Positions 19,033 through 20,681 of a stretch of 20,681 bases of DNA are shown one piece after another (the first letter of the stretch is position 1; each line of letters opens with the position of its first letter). This stretch comes from Syncephalis fuscata. Lineage: Eukaryota; Zoopagomycota; Zoopagomycetes; Zoopagales; Piptocephalidaceae. The stretch is taken from assembly GCA_025786725.1 (NCBI GenBank), contig JAHLTZ010000162.1:1-20681 (forward strand). The letters are read 5' to 3'. Under the pieces are notes generated by a model. That model was not told the origin of the DNA, ran no database searches, and worked only from the letters and a program-made list of their open reading frames with translations. The translations under genes were made by a program, and so were the position numbers.

Positions 19033-19810
19033 ATGTTTATCGCGCGTACCCTTTTGAATGTACTTTGCTTGGTGCAGCTGTCTATGCCCAACAGCCAAGC
19101 CCCACGCAGCAGCCAGTTCTCTCAGCGACAGATACTCGAACAATGATGCTGCCTACAACATCAACATTAGCGTCAGGCGTATCAATCCCAGCACCGACAA
19201 ATCAAGATAGGCTACCTATCAACTCGGCTACTGCTCGTTTGAAAACTAACACTACGACCAACTCGATCATACTGACGGTTGTTATAGCCGAAGCGGATAG
19301 TCAAAGAACGCCCGCCGAAGATATGAAATTGGTTAATCTCACGGGGACTGGTTTTACTCCAAGCGATGCCAAAATCTATCGTCTTGCCGTTCATACAGGA
19401 ATAGCTGCCGATGGTGACTGTAACAATGGGGCTATTGGCGCAATGTGGATCCCGACAATGTCAATAAGACTGCCGTCTGTGATCCACTAATGAATATTCG
19501 TTCATGCGCGATAGGTGACTGGAACAGTCGATTTGGATACTTCAATACCACGAAAAACGGCACAGTTAGCCTTTCATGGAGCGGTGACGATTTACCATTA
19601 AATGGCGCAACTAACCGCTCACTCCTCAACCACATGATTATGCTTTATAACAAAGATACGCGAATTGCTTGTGGTGTCATTAAAGCAGACAACTCGACTA
19701 TTCAGATTCCTCAACCTACCAGCTTTGGCATTAGCCTACACTCGTCATCCTACACGACAATGGCCCTCGGTGCCGCTATGATGGCTTTGGTGTTGGCAAT
19801 GGTTCAATAG
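19033..19810 (+). pseudogene. GPI-anchored Cu/Zn-superoxide-dismutase-like gene with two frameshifts
   Basis: The reading passes through three frame segments. From the ATG at 19033 the frame gives a signal-peptide start (MFIARTLLNVL). The peptide continues one frame over as LLGAAVYAQQP from about 19065, implying one missing base near the TTT at 19056-19065. That frame runs through a Thr/Pro-rich stalk and the SOD-like core to GDCNNGAIGA at 19442. The core then continues, again one base short, as VDPDNVNKTAVCDP from 19445 to the stop at 19810. The second shift falls in the family's G-x-H-L/V-D-P motif, where the His codon is lost. Later SOD elements are RSCAIGDWNSRFG and TRIACGVI. The hydrophobic C-terminus after a Ser-rich site is a GPI-anchor signal. 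The HxH motif reads AVH and the C-terminal copper His is also replaced, so activity is doubtful. No intron of normal size repairs either shift. Confidence 0.7.
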
Positions 19811-20187
19811 TAGCATGGAATGGGATGTTATTACGGCTATGAAGCTGTGATGTTGCTGTTTGATACGGCTACATTGCAATTAGTTCATACGCCCAATAAA
19901 CTATATCTACATAAAGTATTACTAACATACTGCAGATCATGATCATTAGCACCTAGTATGAACAATTAACATTAACACAATGCTATGTTTAATAAATACT
20001 AATCATATATAAATATATTCTATTAAACCAATGAATACACTGTTGTTAACAAGTATTAACGCATCATTAATTACTGGTTGTAATTTGAGTTTATTAGCAC
20101 GCAACTCTCAAAAGATTTGCACTTGTGCCATATAGCCAACTACAACACTATAGGCACACAGATGACAGCCCGACATATAGAAATGAA
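19811..20187. other. Convergent intergenic region
   Basis: The 377 bases between the SOD-like gene (plus) and the DM9 gene (minus) are AT-rich, with AATAAA-like signals near 19896 and 19989 that could end the SOD-like transcript. I see no gene, repeat or RNA structure here. Confidence 0.5.
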
Positions 20188-20681
20188 CTAAGGTCCATTG
20201 CCAAAGTGTACAAGTACCCAGTACGCTTCAGCAGTCAACTCTTTGGAACCATAGCAGAACGTCATACCGTTTGACAAGTGTGGGCCGGCCTTTCCAACCT
20301 GTAGTCCGCCTACATGCTCTGCTTTGGCAATAAACAGCTATACAGCAATGGTTAAATCAGTACAAGAAAATAGACGTTTATCAGCAAGCGTACCTTTTGA
20401 CCATCGGCCTCCCAACCAGCCTCAACTGGGATCCAGTCTTCGGGCAATGCAGCGCCACGGCAACCGACCCAGCGGAACTTGCTAGCGTCGCCTGTAAGTA
20501 CTTCGTATTGCTTAATCTTGATTTCTTTGCCTATAAAACACGCCAATGCCATTAGCTCAAACAAATCCCACTAGCTTCCAGTAAACACTTACTGCCATAA
20601 CCAATAAGAAGGCCACCAAAGTTTGGCGACACTTTGCCGACTTGCGTGCTGCCCTTATACTCGCCGCGGCCAACGTAAAGT
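20188..20681 (-). CDS. DM9/DUF3421-repeat protein, N-terminus beyond the window
   Basis: Three exons on the minus strand: from beyond 20681 to 20593, then 20530-20394 and 20337-20188. Phases join, with introns of 62 and 56 nt (GTAAGT and GTACGC donors). At least two DM9-type repeats are visible. One is LYVGRGEYKGSTQVGKVSPN, followed by IGYGSKEIKIKQYEVLTG. Then come FRWVGCRGAALPEDWIPVEA and GWEADGQK, and a second LFIAKAEHVGGLQVGKAGPH with CYGSKELTAEAYWVL at the C-terminus. The alternation of W-V, A-L-P, V/I-E-A-G, D-G and L-[FY]-[IV]-[GA]-[RK] with QVGK is the DM9 hallmark. DM9 domains occur in insect, mollusc and other eukaryotic proteins; a mollusc member binds mannose. A sugar-binding role here is only inferred. 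Whether a signal peptide exists cannot be seen. The last intron lies exactly between repeat units. Confidence 0.87.

Noticed and set aside
19420-19471. A GTAACA...AAG intron as an explanation for the SOD-like frameshift
   Set aside because: Removing it deletes the conserved Cys and VDP segment and leads to a stop within four codons.

Overview
This is a eukaryotic nuclear fragment. Its genes carry many short GT-AG introns, which I place at 44-80 nt except for one of 160 nt. Donors are mostly GTAAGT or GTATGT, and CTAAC-like branch sites are common. The DNA is AT-rich, with compact housekeeping genes in the middle and AT-rich gene-poor spacers on both sides. A GPI-type Cu/Zn-SOD-like surface protein, a compact secreted CAP protein, a Ser/Thr-rich single-pass surface protein and a DM9-domain protein together suggest a fungus, probably an early-diverging lineage. 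This is an inference from gene content and intron style, not a database match.

Left part (1-7200): a truncated Ser/Thr/Pro-rich membrane protein on the minus strand; a 209-aa secreted protein of unknown function built from five degenerate LEKI-type repeats (plus); an AT-rich spacer with a tandem repeat of about 333 bp; a compact CAP/SCP secreted protein (minus); and a long spacer that may contain the remains of a small Cys-rich, LysM-like secreted gene.

Central block (7200-17010): five multi-exon conserved genes whose exon phases all join without gaps. They are a DH-PH Rho guanine-nucleotide exchange factor (minus, 6 exons), a TOE1-type CAF1/DEDDh deadenylase with an inserted CCCH zinc finger (plus, 6 exons), the box C/D snoRNP core protein NOP58 (minus, 6 exons), an Mpv17/PMP22-family membrane protein (plus, 3 exons) and a JMJD7-type JmjC oxygenase (minus, 4 exons). 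TOE1 and NOP58 converge and both act in small-RNA/RNP maturation. NOP58 and the Mpv17/PMP22 gene diverge from a 373-bp shared promoter region. The Mpv17/PMP22 and JMJD7 genes converge.

Right part (17011-20681): a 2-kb AT-rich spacer; a GPI-anchored Cu/Zn-SOD-like gene that reads only through two single-base frameshifts and appears to lack copper ligands, so it is probably a pseudogene or a locus with assembly errors; and the 3' end of a DM9/DUF3421 repeat gene on the minus strand. I see no tRNA, rRNA, CRISPR array or transposon. I found no convincing new multigene system. The most interesting items are the LEKI-repeat secreted protein, the decayed SOD-like gene, the possible LysM-like relic and the 333-bp tandem repeat.
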